Source: Gemmatimonadota bacterium (GTDB lineage: Bacteria; Gemmatimonadota; Gemmatimonadetes; Longimicrobiales; Gaopeijiaceae). From it: a stretch of DNA of 64,000 bases. Of the stretch, positions 44,501 to 54,603 are shown piece by piece (the stretch's first letter is position 1; each line of letters starts with the position of its first letter). Both the position numbers and the translations under genes were made by a program. The notes beneath the pieces are model-generated. The model saw only the letters and a list, made by a program, of their open reading frames with translations. It searched no databases and was not told where the DNA came from. The stretch covers positions 155,831 to 219,830 of the forward strand of contig JAGWBQ010000002.1 of the NCBI GenBank assembly GCA_021295815.1. The letters run 5' to 3'.

Positions 44501-46674
44501 CGGGCGCCATGTTCGCGGTGGGAGCGCCGCTGGCCTCGCTCTCCGGCTCCGCGCCGACGGCCGCGGTCCTCGGCGTCGCCCAGGAGCAGGCGCAAGCGGA
44601 CTTCACGCCGTTTCTCCCCGGACTGATAGTCCTGCTCCCGTTGATAGGGTTTCTCCTGAACGGGGCGCTGGCTCTGGTGTCGGGGCGACGGGCCGCCGAC
44701 GCGCTGCGCGACGGAGCCCCAGCCGATCACCGGAGTTCGGCTCTGCCGGGGATCATAGGCAGCGGGGTCGTGCTCGCCGCCTTCGCGGTAACCCTGGCCA
44801 ACTTCCTCGGGATGTTCGACGCCCATCTCGGAGAGGCGGTCACGGTCTCCTACTGGACCTGGATGGTCGCGGGGAGCTTCAGCGTCGACGCCGCGCTGCA
44901 GCTCGACCAGCTCTCCACGCTCATGGCGCTCGTCGTGACCGGAGTGGGTTTCCTGATTCACGTCTTCAGCATCGGGTACATGCGGGCCGACCCGGGCTAC
45001 GCCCGCTACTTCTCCTATCTCAACCTCTTCGTGGCGTTCATGCTCGTGCTCGTGCTGGGTTCGAGCTACGCGCTCATGTTCGTCGGCTGGGAAGGGGTCG
45101 GGCTCTGTTCCTACCTGCTCATCGGCTTCTGGTTCAGGGACCGCGAGAAGGGAGACGCCGGCAAGAAGGCGTTCATCGTGAACCGCATCGGCGACTTCGG
45201 ATTTCTGGTCGGGATGTTCCTCCTCTTCGGGGTCTTCGGCACCCTCGACTACGCGGAGGTGTTCTCGGCCGCGCCCGGAGCTCTCGAGTACGGGGGCGGC
45301 GTCGCGACCGCCATCACCCTCTTCCTCTTCCTGGGAGCGGTGGGAAAGAGCGCCCAGATTCCGCTGCACGTCTGGCTGCCCGACGCGATGGCCGGTCCCA
45401 CGCCGGTAAGCGCGCTCATTCACGCGGCCACTATGGTGACGGCCGGCGTCTACATGATCGCCCGCTCGTCGGCGCTCTACTCGCTGGCGCCGGCGTCGGG
45501 AGCCGCGGTCGCCGTCGTAGGAGCGCTGACGGCGATCTTCGCGGCCACCATCGCGCTCAAGCAGTACGACATCAAGAAGGTGCTGGCCTACTCCACCGTA
45601 TCCCAGCTCGGCTACATGTTCGTCGCGGTCGGAGTGGGCGCGTACACCGCAGGTGTCTTCCATCTGGTCACCCACGCCTTCTTCAAGGCCCTCCTCTTTC
45701 TAGGAGCGGGCGCGGTGATCCACTCCATGCACGAGGCCTACCACGCCACGCATTCCCACGAGGACGCCCAGGACATGCGCAATATGGGCGGGCTCTCCAA
45801 GCGCCTGCCCGTCGTCTGGATCACGATGTGGGTCGCGACGCTGGCTATCGCCGGAATCTGGCCCTTCGCGGGCTTCTTCTCCAAGGACGAGATCATCTGG
45901 AAGATCGCCGCGTTCGGAGGTGCCGAGAGAGCGCCCTACCCGGTCCTCTACACGCTCATTTGGGTGATCTCGCTCGCTGCGGCTCTCCTCACCGCCTTCT
46001 ACATGACCAGGATGATGGTCATGACCTTTTCGGGAGCCAACCGCACCGGCAAGGCCGAATGGGGACACCTGAAGGAGGCCCCCGCAGTCATGTGGCTGCC
46101 GCTGGTCCTGCTTGCGGCTCTCTCGATCGGCGGCGGCTGGATGAACGTGCCCGAAGAGATCCGCCAGAGCTTTCTGGGCCTCGGGCCGCTTACCAGCGAG
46201 TGGCTGCATCACTGGTTGGAGCCCGTGACCGCCGTCGCGCATTCGGTGCAGGACGCCAACCTCGGCGAGCTTGCGCACGCGGCTCCGTTCGGGGGAGGCG
46301 AGCTGGACTGGGCCGTCGTTTCCACCCTGCTCGCGCTTGCGGTCGTCCTTATCACCTTCTGGTCACGCTCCAGGAGAGAGGTGACAAGGGCGGCCGAAGC
46401 CCCTCCGCTCGTGGGCTTCGGGAAGGTTCTCAATCGCAAGTGGTACGTCGACGAGTGTTACGACGCTGCGGTCGTGCGACCGCTGAAGGCCGCGTCCCGT
46501 TTCTGCTGGAAGGTGATCGACGCCGGCGTCATCGACGGGATCGTAAACGGCGTGGGTCACCTGGCGCGCGGCGCGGGCGTCTTCGTCAGCTTCGTTCAAA
46601 ACGGCGGCGTGAACCGATACGCCCTCGTGGTCACCATAGGCGTTCTGGTGATTCTGGCAGCTCAGGCGCTCTAG
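44494..46674 (+). CDS. nuoL: NADH-quinone oxidoreductase subunit L
   Basis: The distal antiporter-like proton-pumping subunit, 726 residues with many membrane helices and a long C-terminal amphipathic region. Conserved parts include [37 protein letters not shown] and [17 protein letters not shown]. An unusually long N-terminal leader precedes the first helix ([18 protein letters not shown]). ATG 44509 is an alternative start five codons in. An 85-nt gap to nuoM holds a 26-codon frame ending across the nuoM start. Confidence 0.96.
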   Translation: MVAGAMFAVGAPLASLSGSAPTAAVLGVAQEQAQADFTPFLPGLIVLLPLIGFLLNGALALVSGRRAADALRDGAPADHRSSALPGIIGSGVVLAAFAVTLANFLGMFDAHLGEAVTVSYWTWMVAGSFSVDAALQLDQLSTLMALVVTGVGFLIHVFSIGYMRADPGYARYFSYLNLFVAFMLVLVLGSSYALMFVGWEGVGLCSYLLIGFWFRDREKGDAGKKAFIVNRIGDFGFLVGMFLLFGVFGTLDYAEVFSAAPGALEYGGGVATAITLFLFLGAVGKSAQIPLHVWLPDAMAGPTPVSALIHAATMVTAGVYMIARSSALYSLAPASGAAVAVVGALTAIFAATIALKQYDIKKVLAYSTVSQLGYMFVAVGVGAYTAGVFHLVTHAFFKALLFLGAGAVIHSMHEAYHATHSHEDAQDMRNMGGLSKRLPVVWITMWVATLAIAGIWPFAGFFSKDEIIWKIAAFGGAERAPYPVLYTLIWVISLAAALLTAFYMTRMMVMTFSGANRTGKAEWGHLKEAPAVMWLPLVLLAALSIGGGWMNVPEEIRQSFLGLGPLTSEWLHHWLEPVTAVAHSVQDANLGELAHAAPFGGGELDWAVVSTLLALAVVLITFWSRSRREVTRAAEAPPLVGFGKVLNRKWYVDECYDAAVVRPLKAASRFCWKVIDAGVIDGIVNGVGHLARGAGVFVSFVQNGGVNRYALVVTIGVLVILAAQAL

Positions 46675-46682
46675 TGCGGCCC

Positions 46683-46763
46683 ATGAGAAAGATCCCCCGG
46701 TATTCCCGAGCGGCGATTCCTTCGCGCTCGTCCGCGGACCGCAAGGAGACCTTGGCGCGATGA
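46683..46763 (+). CDS. Possible 26-residue leader ORF before nuoM
   Basis: An ATG frame (MRKIPRYSRAAIPSRSSADR and on) ends with a TGA that overlaps the nuoM ATG (ATGA). It is basic and Ser/Arg-rich, with no membrane segment. It may be a coupling leader or a chance open frame in GC-rich DNA. Confidence 0.2.
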   Translation: MRKIPRYSRAAIPSRSSADRKETLAR

Positions 46764-48364
46764 CCTCGTTCCTAGACGCCGTCGGATACGGAGACTGGAT
46801 CCTCCACGCCCTCATCTGGCTGCCCGCCGCAGGCGCCGGACTGGTGCTGGCCTCCGGCGAAACGCACGCCCGGAAGATCGCGGGATGGCTCGCAGGTCTC
46901 CTCTTCGTTCTCTCGCTAGGGCTCTGGTGGGCGTTCGACCCGGCGGGCGGAATGCAAATGGAGTCGAGCCTCGCATGGATACCGGCCTGGGGCGTAAGCT
47001 ACTCCCTCGGGATCGACGGCATCTCGCTCTTCATGGTCATGCTGACCACGTTCAGTTCGCTGGTGGCCGTCGTCGGCTCCTTCAACTACATAAGGGATCG
47101 TCAGAGAGGATTCTACGCTCTGATGCTAATGCTTCAGGGAGCGGTGGTGGGGGTTTTCACAGCAAGCGACCTCCTCCTCTTCTACATCTTCTTCGAGCTG
47201 ACCCTGGTGCCGATGTACTTCATCGTCGGCGTCTGGGGAGGCGAGCGCAGGGTCTACGCTGCCATCAAGTTCTTCCTCTACACGGCCTTCGGGTCGCTGC
47301 TGATGCTGGTGGCGATCCTGTATCTCGGATTCACGGCCAACGAGCAACTTGGAGTCGCCACCTTCGCCTACGACGACTTTCTCCGGCTCGACCTCTCGCT
47401 CACCGAACAGCTCTGGCTCTTCAGCGCGTTCGCGATCGCCTTCGGTGTCAAGGTCCCGGTCTTCCCCCTCCACACCTGGCTGCCAGACGCCCACGTCGAG
47501 GCTCCCACACCCGGTTCGGTCATCCTGGCCGCCGTCCTTCTGAAGGTGGGCACGTTCGGATTCGTGCGCTTTCTGCTGCCGCTCTTCCCGCTCGCCGCGC
47601 AGCACGGGACAGTGACGACGGTGATGCTCGCGCTCGCCGTGGTGGGCATCGTCTACACCGCCTGGGTGGCGGCCGTCCAGCCCGATGCCAAGAAGCTCGT
47701 CGCGTACACGTCGGTGGCTCACATGGGCTTCGTCGTGCTGGGTGTGTTCGCGCTCACGACCACGGGGATACAGGGCGGAATGGTGGTGATGATCTCGCAC
47801 GGCATCTCCACGGGGGCGCTCTTCCTCCTGCTGGGCATGCTCTACGAGCGACGCGCCACCCGGAGGATCGACGCCTTCGGCGGACTTGCGCGGGTAGCTC
47901 CCCTGCTGGCGACCGCCTTCGTCATAACCGCGCTCGCTTCCATCGGGCTCCCTGGAACGAGCGGATTCGTGGGCGAGTTCCTGGCGCTTCTGGGCGCGTT
48001 CGAGCGACACCCGTGGTTCGCGGGAATCGCCACTCTCGGCGTGATCTTCGCGGCGTACTACATGCTGCCCATGGTCCAGCGCATTTTCTTCAACGAGCTC
48101 TCCGAGCCCGCGAACGGAAGGATTCCCGACCTGTCGAGACGAGAACTCGCTATCCTCGCCCCCATGTGCGCGCTCATGATCTGGATCGGCGTCCAGCCCG
48201 GTCCCATGCTCGAGCGCATGGAGCCTAGCGTCCGGGCCGTGGTCGAACGGGTGGAGAGTGGTACGGTCGGTGGACCGGCGGACGGCGGACCGCTTGCGGA
48301 GGTCGAGACGGTGGAAGAATCCGCCGATTCGAACGTCACGGACACCTCCAACCCGGACTTCTGA
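46760..48364 (+). CDS. nuoM: NADH-quinone oxidoreductase subunit M
   Basis: An antiporter-like proton-pumping subunit of the membrane arm, 534 residues. It has the loop DGISLFMVMLTTF, the conserved lysine helix FGVKVPVFPLHTWLPDAHVE, and KKLVAYTSVAHMGFVV. A C-terminal tail of about 45 acidic residues follows the last helix. The ATG has AAGGAG about 13 nt upstream. Four nt separate it from nuoN. Confidence 0.97.
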   Translation: MTSFLDAVGYGDWILHALIWLPAAGAGLVLASGETHARKIAGWLAGLLFVLSLGLWWAFDPAGGMQMESSLAWIPAWGVSYSLGIDGISLFMVMLTTFSSLVAVVGSFNYIRDRQRGFYALMLMLQGAVVGVFTASDLLLFYIFFELTLVPMYFIVGVWGGERRVYAAIKFFLYTAFGSLLMLVAILYLGFTANEQLGVATFAYDDFLRLDLSLTEQLWLFSAFAIAFGVKVPVFPLHTWLPDAHVEAPTPGSVILAAVLLKVGTFGFVRFLLPLFPLAAQHGTVTTVMLALAVVGIVYTAWVAAVQPDAKKLVAYTSVAHMGFVVLGVFALTTTGIQGGMVVMISHGISTGALFLLLGMLYERRATRRIDAFGGLARVAPLLATAFVITALASIGLPGTSGFVGEFLALLGAFERHPWFAGIATLGVIFAAYYMLPMVQRIFFNELSEPANGRIPDLSRRELAILAPMCALMIWIGVQPGPMLERMEPSVRAVVERVESGTVGGPADGGPLAEVETVEESADSNVTDTSNPDF

Positions 48365-48368
48365 GCCG

Positions 48369-49865
48369 ATGGATCTCGACCTGACCAAGGCAGGTTCCTT
48401 GATCTGGGCCGCGGCGCCCGAGATCGTTCTGAGCGTCACCGGGATCCTGGTTCTCCTGAGGGGCGCAAGGGGAACACCGTCCTCGAAAGGCGATCTCTCC
48501 CTGGGAAGCAGCTCCGCCGGCTGGTTCTGCCTCTTCGGAATTCTCGTCGCCGCCGCCGCCAACGGCTGGCTGCACGGCGTCCACGTCACCGAGGCCGGCG
48601 GCCCGCTGGCGCTGGACGGTCTGCGCCTCTATTCGAACTGGATACTGCTTGCCGCCGCCGCAGGCACCACGCTGATCTCGTTCGGCTACAACTACCGGAT
48701 GAAGCTCCAGCCCGGCGAGTATCACGGCCTCATCCTCTTCGCCACGGTGGGCATGATGCTCATGGTGGGCGCCGCCGACCTCATGCTGCTCTTCCTCGGC
48801 CTCGAGGTCATGTCGATCGCCGTGTACGCCATGGCGGCGCTCGACCGGCGGTCGAGGCAGTCGGCCGAAGCGGGCATCAAGTACTTTCTCCTCGGTGCCT
48901 TTTCAACCGGATTCTTCCTCTACGGCATCGCCTTCATCTACGGCGCGACGGGAAGCGTCGAGTTCGAGGCGGTAAAGCAAGTCCTGGCATCCGGAGCAGC
49001 GGATCGCGACTTCCTGGTGATCGGCGTTCTCCTTCTCGTGATCGGCTTCGGCTTCAAGGTCGCCGTGGTGCCCTTCCACATGTGGACTCCAGACGTCTAC
49101 GAAGGCTCACCGGCCCCGGTGACTGCCTGGATGTCCACGGCGGTCAAGGCGGCCGCCTTCGTGGCCTTCCTGCGGGTCTTCTTCACGGTCTTCGACGGCC
49201 CGGCCGAATACGAGATCTGGCATCCGGTGCTGCTGTGGCTGGCCGCCATAACGATGGTCGTCGCCAATCTGATCGCACTGGCGCAGGAAAACGTCAAGCG
49301 CATGCTGGCCTATTCGAGCATCGCCCACGCCGGCTATCTGCTGGCGGCGATCGCGGCGGGCAACCAGGCGGGCGCGGACGCGCTTCTCTTTTACCTGCTC
49401 ATCTACACGGTGTCGAACCTCGGCGCGTTCGCGATAGTCATAGCCGTTTCCCACCACTCCGAAGAACGTCTCGACGTCAACGACTACCGCGGAATCGGAC
49501 GCGCGAGTCCCTTGCTCGCCCTCCTGCTCACCGTCTTTCTGCTCTCGCTCGCCGGTTTCCCGGGCACCGGCGGTTTCATGGGCAAGATCTTCATACTCCG
49601 GAGCGCCGCCGACGCCGGTCTCTGGCCCCTCGCGGTGACCCTGGTGTTGACGACGGTGATCTCCTACTGGTACTATCTGCGCCTCGCCTGGAAGATGTGG
49701 ATGAACGCCGGCGAAGAAGGGGCGCACGCGCACCTTGCCGCTCCGCTCCCCATGCGACTCGCTCTCTTCGCCTGCTTGGCGGTGGTCCTCTATACCGGGA
49801 TCTTCGCGGGCGAACTCCTCGATGTGGTCACCGACAGCGCGGCCGTCCTGGAAGCAGGACGGTAG
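48369..49865 (+). CDS. nuoN: NADH-quinone oxidoreductase subunit N
   Basis: The third antiporter-like subunit and last gene of the operon, 498 residues, mostly hydrophobic. It has FLGLEVMSIAVYAMAALDR, KVAVVPFHMWTPDVYEGSPA and VKRMLAYSSIAHAGYLL, the NuoN signatures. The ATG at 48369 follows the nuoM stop by 4 nt. All fourteen subunits A-N are present and intact, so this is a full proton-pumping complex I. Confidence 0.97.
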   Translation: MDLDLTKAGSLIWAAAPEIVLSVTGILVLLRGARGTPSSKGDLSLGSSSAGWFCLFGILVAAAANGWLHGVHVTEAGGPLALDGLRLYSNWILLAAAAGTTLISFGYNYRMKLQPGEYHGLILFATVGMMLMVGAADLMLLFLGLEVMSIAVYAMAALDRRSRQSAEAGIKYFLLGAFSTGFFLYGIAFIYGATGSVEFEAVKQVLASGAADRDFLVIGVLLLVIGFGFKVAVVPFHMWTPDVYEGSPAPVTAWMSTAVKAAAFVAFLRVFFTVFDGPAEYEIWHPVLLWLAAITMVVANLIALAQENVKRMLAYSSIAHAGYLLAAIAAGNQAGADALLFYLLIYTVSNLGAFAIVIAVSHHSEERLDVNDYRGIGRASPLLALLLTVFLLSLAGFPGTGGFMGKIFILRSAADAGLWPLAVTLVLTTVISYWYYLRLAWKMWMNAGEEGAHAHLAAPLPMRLALFACLAVVLYTGIFAGELLDVVTDSAAVLEAGR

Positions 49866-49920
49866 GCGGGACCCCGAACACACCCCGCGACCTGCCGAAA
49901 CAACTCCCGTATCGAACGAA

Positions 49921-51300
49921 ATGGAGCTTCCACGTCACATCTTCCGCGAGTACGATGTCCGGGGCATCGTAGGGAAGGATCTCAACGCGGAAATAGCCGA
50001 GCTGGTCGGACGCGCCTTCGCCTCCCAGGTGCGGGACCGCGCGAACACGGCCTCGGTCAGGGTGGCGGTCGGGCGAGACAATCGGCCCTCGTCGCCTTCG
50101 CTCCGCGACGGTCTCGTTCGAGGGCTCAGAGCCGCGGGCGCCGGCGTCGTCGACGTCGGGGAGGTGCCCACCCCGACCCTCTATTGGTCCGAGGCCACGT
50201 TGGGAGTCGATGCCGGTTGCCAGGTGACGGGCTCGCACAACCCTTCGAAATGGAACGGCATCAAGCTGGTATACGGCGGTGATTCGCTCTACGGCAAGAG
50301 TATTGGGGATCTCCGTAGACGCATCGTCGAGCGCGACCTGCGCTCGGGCTTCGGAAGCTTGGAAGAGGTCGAGACTCTCGACAGCTACGTCGAGGACCTC
50401 TCGGGACGCTTCCAGCTGGCCCGCCCGGTGAAGCTCGTCGTCGACGCCGGCAACGGCGTGGGATCTCTCGTCGCCGAACGCCTACTTACCGCGATCGGAG
50501 CCGAGGTCGCTCCGCTCCACTGCGAACCCGACGGCACATTTCCCAACCACCATCCCGACCCCACCGTCGACGAGAATCTGCAGGATCTGATCTCGCTGGT
50601 GCGCTCGGGCGACTTCGAACTGGGCGTAGGCTTCGACGGCGACGCCGACCGCCTGGGCGCGGTCGACGAACACGGAGGAATCGTGCGCGGCGACGTGCTC
50701 CTCCTCCTCTTCGGCCTGGATGCGCTGCGGGCGCGGGGTCCGGGCCGGAAGCTCGTCTTCGACGTGAAGTGCTCCCGTATCCTGCCCGAGGTCTTTTCCG
50801 CGCACGGAGGCGTTCCCGTGATGTGGAAGACAGGCCACTCGCTCATCAAGCGCAAGATGAAGGAGTGCGGCGCCAGCCTGGCTGGCGAACTCTCCGGCCA
50901 CTTCATTCTCGCCGACGGGTACCGCCCCTTCGACGACGCTCCCTTCGCCGCCTGCCGGCTCGCCTCCATCGTCTCGCGGGCGCCGGAGCCGCTCTCCGCG
51001 ATCGTGTCCCGCTTCCCTAAGTACGTCTCGACCCGCGAGGTGCGGGCAGCGGTTCCCGAGGCCGACAAGTGGAGGATCGTCGAGGAGGTCTCGACCCTGC
51101 TCGCGAGTCGCTACGAGGTGAACACGATCGACGGCGTGCGGGCCGACGCCGGCTACGGCTGGGCGCTGGTTCGCGCCTCGAACACTCAGCCTGCGGTTAC
51201 GGTGCGCTGCGAGGCCAGGACGAGAGAGCAGCTCTCGGAGCTGTCCGCCGAGGTGGAGGATGCGCTCGCTCGCGCCGGAGTCGAAGTGGCACTCTCATGA
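49921..51300 (+). CDS. Phosphomannomutase/phosphoglucomutase
   Basis: A 459-residue alpha-D-phosphohexomutase that moves phosphate between C6 and C1 of glucose or mannose for polysaccharide and LPS precursors. The phosphoserine loop is TGSHNPSKWNGIK, the Mg site GFDGDADRLGA, and the sugar specificity loop GELSGHFILAD. It is most like the AlgC/ManB group. The ATG at 49921 is 55 nt after nuoN. The neighbours are nuoN and sucC, so no pathway partner is adjacent. Confidence 0.93.
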   Translation: MELPRHIFREYDVRGIVGKDLNAEIAELVGRAFASQVRDRANTASVRVAVGRDNRPSSPSLRDGLVRGLRAAGAGVVDVGEVPTPTLYWSEATLGVDAGCQVTGSHNPSKWNGIKLVYGGDSLYGKSIGDLRRRIVERDLRSGFGSLEEVETLDSYVEDLSGRFQLARPVKLVVDAGNGVGSLVAERLLTAIGAEVAPLHCEPDGTFPNHHPDPTVDENLQDLISLVRSGDFELGVGFDGDADRLGAVDEHGGIVRGDVLLLLFGLDALRARGPGRKLVFDVKCSRILPEVFSAHGGVPVMWKTGHSLIKRKMKECGASLAGELSGHFILADGYRPFDDAPFAACRLASIVSRAPEPLSAIVSRFPKYVSTREVRAAVPEADKWRIVEEVSTLLASRYEVNTIDGVRADAGYGWALVRASNTQPAVTVRCEARTREQLSELSAEVEDALARAGVEVALS

Positions 51301-51327
51301 CACTCACGATCTCTTGAGAACCATGTA

Positions 51328-52476
51328 ATGGACCTACACGAATACCAGGCTCGCGAGCTCTTCCGCAGGGCCGGGCTCGACGTTCCTCCCGGCACGGTCG
51401 CCTTCACCGCCTCGGAGGCCGAGGCCGCCGCCCGGAAGTTCGGCGGGCGCGTGGTGGTAAAGGCGCAGGTGCACGCGGGAGGACGCGGCAAGGCGGGCGG
51501 AGTCAAGCTCGCCGCCGGTCCCGGCGAGGCGCGGACGCACGCCGCCGACATCCTAGGCATGAGCATCAAGGACCTTCCGGTGCGGCGGGTGCTGGTATGC
51601 CCGGCCGAGGAGATCGCGAGCGAGGCCTACCTCGGCCTCACTATCGACCGAGAGCGGCAGCAGGCGGTCTTCATGGTCTCGCCCGAGGGCGGGATCGACA
51701 TCGAGGAGGTCGCCCGACGCTCACCGGAACGGATCCGCCGTCTGCACGTGGACCCTCGGTACGGCATCCTTCCGCACCAGGCGAGGTCGCTCGCCAACTT
51801 CCTATACGACGATCCGAAGCTGATCGGGGCGGCGAGCCGCGCCATCGCCGCACTCTACCGGGCGTTCACCGATTCGGGAGCCTCCATGGCCGAGATCAAC
51901 CCGCTCATCGTCAGCGAAGACGGTGCGGTGAAGGCCATCGACGCCAAGATGAGCATCGACGACAACGAGCTCTTCCGCCGGCCGGCCATCGCCGAACTGC
52001 GCGACGCCGAGACCGAACCCGACTCCGAAACCAAGGCCAGGGAGGCGGGGCTCTCCTACGTCAAGCTCGACGGCCAGGTCGGCTGTTGCGTCAACGGCGC
52101 CGGGTTGGCCATGGCGACCATGGATCTGGTCAAACACTACGGCGGCGAACCGGCCAATTTCCTGGACATAGGCGGATCGTCCAATCCCGACAAGGTGGTC
52201 GCGGCACTCGACATCATCTCGTCCGACCCCGCCGTCCTCGTGATCCTCTTCAACATCTTCGGCGGCATCACTCGCTGTGACGATGTCGCGAACGGGATCG
52301 TCGAGGCGTTGGATCGGATCCAGATCGACGCGCCCATCGTCATCCGCCTCACGGGAACGAACGAGAAACGAGCCCTCGAGATCCTCCAGGGAGCCGGGTT
52401 CTCCGCCTATACCTCGATGGACGACGTCGTGATTAAAGCGGTCGAGATAGCGAGCCGGAAAGGGGAGGGAAACTGA
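51328..52476 (+). CDS. sucC: Succinate-CoA ligase, beta subunit
   Basis: The ATP-grasp subunit of succinyl-CoA synthetase (TCA cycle; makes ATP or GTP from succinyl-CoA). The 382-residue product has [48 protein letters not shown], and the Gly-rich [13 protein letters not shown]. The ATG at 51328 is the family N-terminus. It is followed after 2 nt by sucD. Confidence 0.97.
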   Translation: MDLHEYQARELFRRAGLDVPPGTVAFTASEAEAAARKFGGRVVVKAQVHAGGRGKAGGVKLAAGPGEARTHAADILGMSIKDLPVRRVLVCPAEEIASEAYLGLTIDRERQQAVFMVSPEGGIDIEEVARRSPERIRRLHVDPRYGILPHQARSLANFLYDDPKLIGAASRAIAALYRAFTDSGASMAEINPLIVSEDGAVKAIDAKMSIDDNELFRRPAIAELRDAETEPDSETKAREAGLSYVKLDGQVGCCVNGAGLAMATMDLVKHYGGEPANFLDIGGSSNPDKVVAALDIISSDPAVLVILFNIFGGITRCDDVANGIVEALDRIQIDAPIVIRLTGTNEKRALEILQGAGFSAYTSMDDVVIKAVEIASRKGEGN

Positions 52477-52478
52477 TC

Positions 52479-53366
52479 GTGGCCATATTCGCGGATCGGA
52501 GCACGCGTCTGATCGTCCAGGGAATCACGGGTAGGGACGGATCGTTCCACGCCCGCGAGATGATCTCCTACGGCACCCAGGTCGTTGCCGGGGTGACGCC
52601 CGGAAAGGGCGGACAGGATTTCAAGGGACCGACGGGCGAGGTCGTGCCCATTTTCGACACCGTCGACGAGGCTGCGGACGCGACCGACGCCAACGCCTCC
52701 GTCATCTATGTGCCGCCCGCGTTCGCCGCCGGTGCGATCATGGAGGCTGCGGACGCCGGAATCTCCCTCGTGGTCGCCATCACCGAGGGGATCCCCGTCC
52801 TCGACATGGTGCGGGCGCACGCTTTCGCCAAGGACCGCGGAGCCAGGGTGCTCGGACCGAATTGCCCAGGGCTATTCACCCCCGGACAGTGCAAGATCGG
52901 CATCCTGCCGGCCCAGATAGTCTCCGAAGGCCCCGTAGGCGTGGTCTCCCGCTCGGGAACCCTGACCTACGAGGCGGTCTTCCAGCTGACGAACGCCGGA
53001 CTCGGCCAGTCCACCTGTGTGGGCATCGGAGGCGACCCGCTCATCGGCACGGATTTCATCGACTGTCTGGCCGCGTTCGAAACGGACCCCGAAACCGAGG
53101 CGGTGGTGATGATCGGCGAGATCGGGGGAACCGACGAACAGGAAGCCGCCGCGTTCGTCAACGAGGAGATGTCGAAGCCCGTGGTCGGCTTCATAGCCGG
53201 CCGTACGGCCCCGCCGGGCAGGAAGATGGGTCACGCCGGCGCCATAGTCTCCGGCGCGTCCGGAACTGCCGAAGAGAAGGTGAGAGCCTTCAACGAGAAC
53301 GGTGTGGCGGTCGCCGACCGACCCGTCGATCTGGTCACCTTGGTGAGGGAGGGGATGGGAGCTTGA
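52479..53366 (+). CDS. sucD: Succinate-CoA ligase, alpha subunit
   Basis: The CoA-binding subunit that carries the phosphohistidine intermediate. The 295-residue product has [45 protein letters not shown], and the active histidine in [20 protein letters not shown] start with GGGAGG close upstream. The stop overlaps ndk as TTGA. Confidence 0.97.
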   Translation: MAIFADRSTRLIVQGITGRDGSFHAREMISYGTQVVAGVTPGKGGQDFKGPTGEVVPIFDTVDEAADATDANASVIYVPPAFAAGAIMEAADAGISLVVAITEGIPVLDMVRAHAFAKDRGARVLGPNCPGLFTPGQCKIGILPAQIVSEGPVGVVSRSGTLTYEAVFQLTNAGLGQSTCVGIGGDPLIGTDFIDCLAAFETDPETEAVVMIGEIGGTDEQEAAAFVNEEMSKPVVGFIAGRTAPPGRKMGHAGAIVSGASGTAEEKVRAFNENGVAVADRPVDLVTLVREGMGA

Positions 53367-53782
53367 ACAGGACGCTCGCAATCATCAAGCCGGACGCCGT
53401 CGAAGCCGGCAACGCCGGAAAGATCATCGCGCACCTCGAACAGGGTGGATTCCGCGTGCTGGCCATGCGCATGACCCGTCTGAGCGCGGCCGAGGCGGGC
53501 GCCTTCTACGCGGTTCACCGGGAGAGGCCGTTCTACGGCGAGCTCGTCGAGTTCATGACCTCTGGTCCGGTCGTGCCCATGGCGCTCGAGGCGGAGGGAG
53601 CGGTAGCGAGTTTCCGCGAAGCCATCGGCGCCACCGATCCGGCCGAAGCCGCGCCCGGAACGGTGCGGGCGCTCTATGCCGAGTCGAAGGGGCGGAACGC
53701 GATTCACGGCTCGGATTCCGAAGAGAACGCCGCTCTCGAGATCTCCTTCTTCTTCCCGGAGCGGGAATTCGCCGAGGAGTAG
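53363..53782 (+). CDS. ndk: Nucleoside-diphosphate kinase
   Basis: Equalises nucleoside triphosphate pools by phosphate transfer through a histidine. The 139-residue product has [18 protein letters not shown], the catalytic histidine in [14 protein letters not shown], and a C-terminus ending [14 protein letters not shown] start overlapping sucD. sucCD-ndk adjacency makes sense because Ndk can use the nucleoside triphosphate made by SucCD. Confidence 0.96.
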   Translation: MNRTLAIIKPDAVEAGNAGKIIAHLEQGGFRVLAMRMTRLSAAEAGAFYAVHRERPFYGELVEFMTSGPVVPMALEAEGAVASFREAIGATDPAEAAPGTVRALYAESKGRNAIHGSDSEENAALEISFFFPEREFAEE

Positions 53783-53875
53783 GACAGATCGGGAAAGATC
53801 GTCGCTCGACGTCCCCCCAGTCCTCGTCCGAACCCCGCGCGGTCGGCGGCACTGGACCTGCAAGAGCGTCTGGGC

Positions 53876-53883
53876 TAGATTTG
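53876..53883 (+). promoter_or_regulatory. TAGATTTG motif directly before the yceD-like gene
   Basis: Exact match to the Bacteroidota-type -7 element TAnnTTTG, six nt before the ATG at 53890. If used, transcription would begin at or near the start codon and the mRNA would be leaderless. No TTTG at -33 is visible. Confidence 0.3.
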
Positions 53884-53889
53884 TGGGCT

Positions 53890-54411
53890 ATGCCTGTCGT
53901 TGACTTGTCCCGCCTTGCGCGGGAGGGATCGGTGGTGGTCAGGGATCGGATCGCGCCGAACTCTCCCATGTGGAGAGATTGCGACCTGCCTTGGTCCGCG
54001 TCCGTGACCTTGGAGGCGACGGCGGGGGTGGCGGGAACCGGTCAGATAGTCGTGCGCGGCAGGATGACCGGGACTCTCGGACAGGAGTGTCGCAGGTGCC
54101 TGAAGCCGACCGAGACCGAGATCGCCAACGAACTCACCATGGTCTTCGTCACCTCCGACGACCCGTGCGCATCCGAGTACGGGGTCCACTCATACGAAGC
54201 GGGGAAGGAGCTCGACCTTTCAGAAGCCATCCGCGAGGAAGCCGTGCTCGCATTCGACCCTTACGTGTTGTGCACTGAGGACTGCCGCGGGCTCTGTACC
54301 AATTGCGGAGCGAACATGAACCTGGAGCGGTGCTCGTGCGCCGCCGACCCGGCTCACCCGGCCTGGAACAACCTCAAGGCCCAGTTGGAGAACACTCATG
54401 GCGGTACCTAA
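53890..54411 (+). CDS. YceD-like protein (DUF177)
   Basis: The 173-residue protein encoded upstream of rpmF in many bacteria, thought to take part in large-subunit rRNA metabolism. Cysteines appear as ECRRC in the middle and as a cluster [13 protein letters not shown] with a later CSC near the end, suggesting bound zinc. ATG 53890 is preferred to TTG 53881, although no Shine-Dalgarno is visible. It overlaps rpmF by 14 nt. The order yceD-rpmF-plsX-fabH is widely conserved. Confidence 0.92.
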   Translation: MPVVDLSRLAREGSVVVRDRIAPNSPMWRDCDLPWSASVTLEATAGVAGTGQIVVRGRMTGTLGQECRRCLKPTETEIANELTMVFVTSDDPCASEYGVHSYEAGKELDLSEAIREEAVLAFDPYVLCTEDCRGLCTNCGANMNLERCSCAADPAHPAWNNLKAQLENTHGGT

Positions 54412-54580
54412 GCGAAGAACATCGAAGCAGCGCAAGCGCAAGCGGCGCACGCACTACAAGGCCGCGCCCGTTGCGGTTCACGTCTGCCCGAACTGCGGGG
54501 ACATGAAGGCTCCCCACAGGGTGTGTCCCGTATGCGGGCACTACCGGGGAGAGCGCGTGCTCGATATCGATCTCGACTGA
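54398..54580 (+). CDS. rpmF: Ribosomal protein bL32
   Basis: A 60-residue large-subunit ribosomal protein. The N-terminus [20 protein letters not shown] is the family signature, and a zinc ribbon is present (CPNCG and CPVCG), the zinc-binding form. The ATG lies within the 3' end of the yceD-like gene. Confidence 0.97.
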   Translation: MAVPKRRTSKQRKRKRRTHYKAAPVAVHVCPNCGDMKAPHRVCPVCGHYRGERVLDIDLD

Positions 54581-54603
54581 CCTAGGTCCTCTGGAGTCGA
54601 CCC

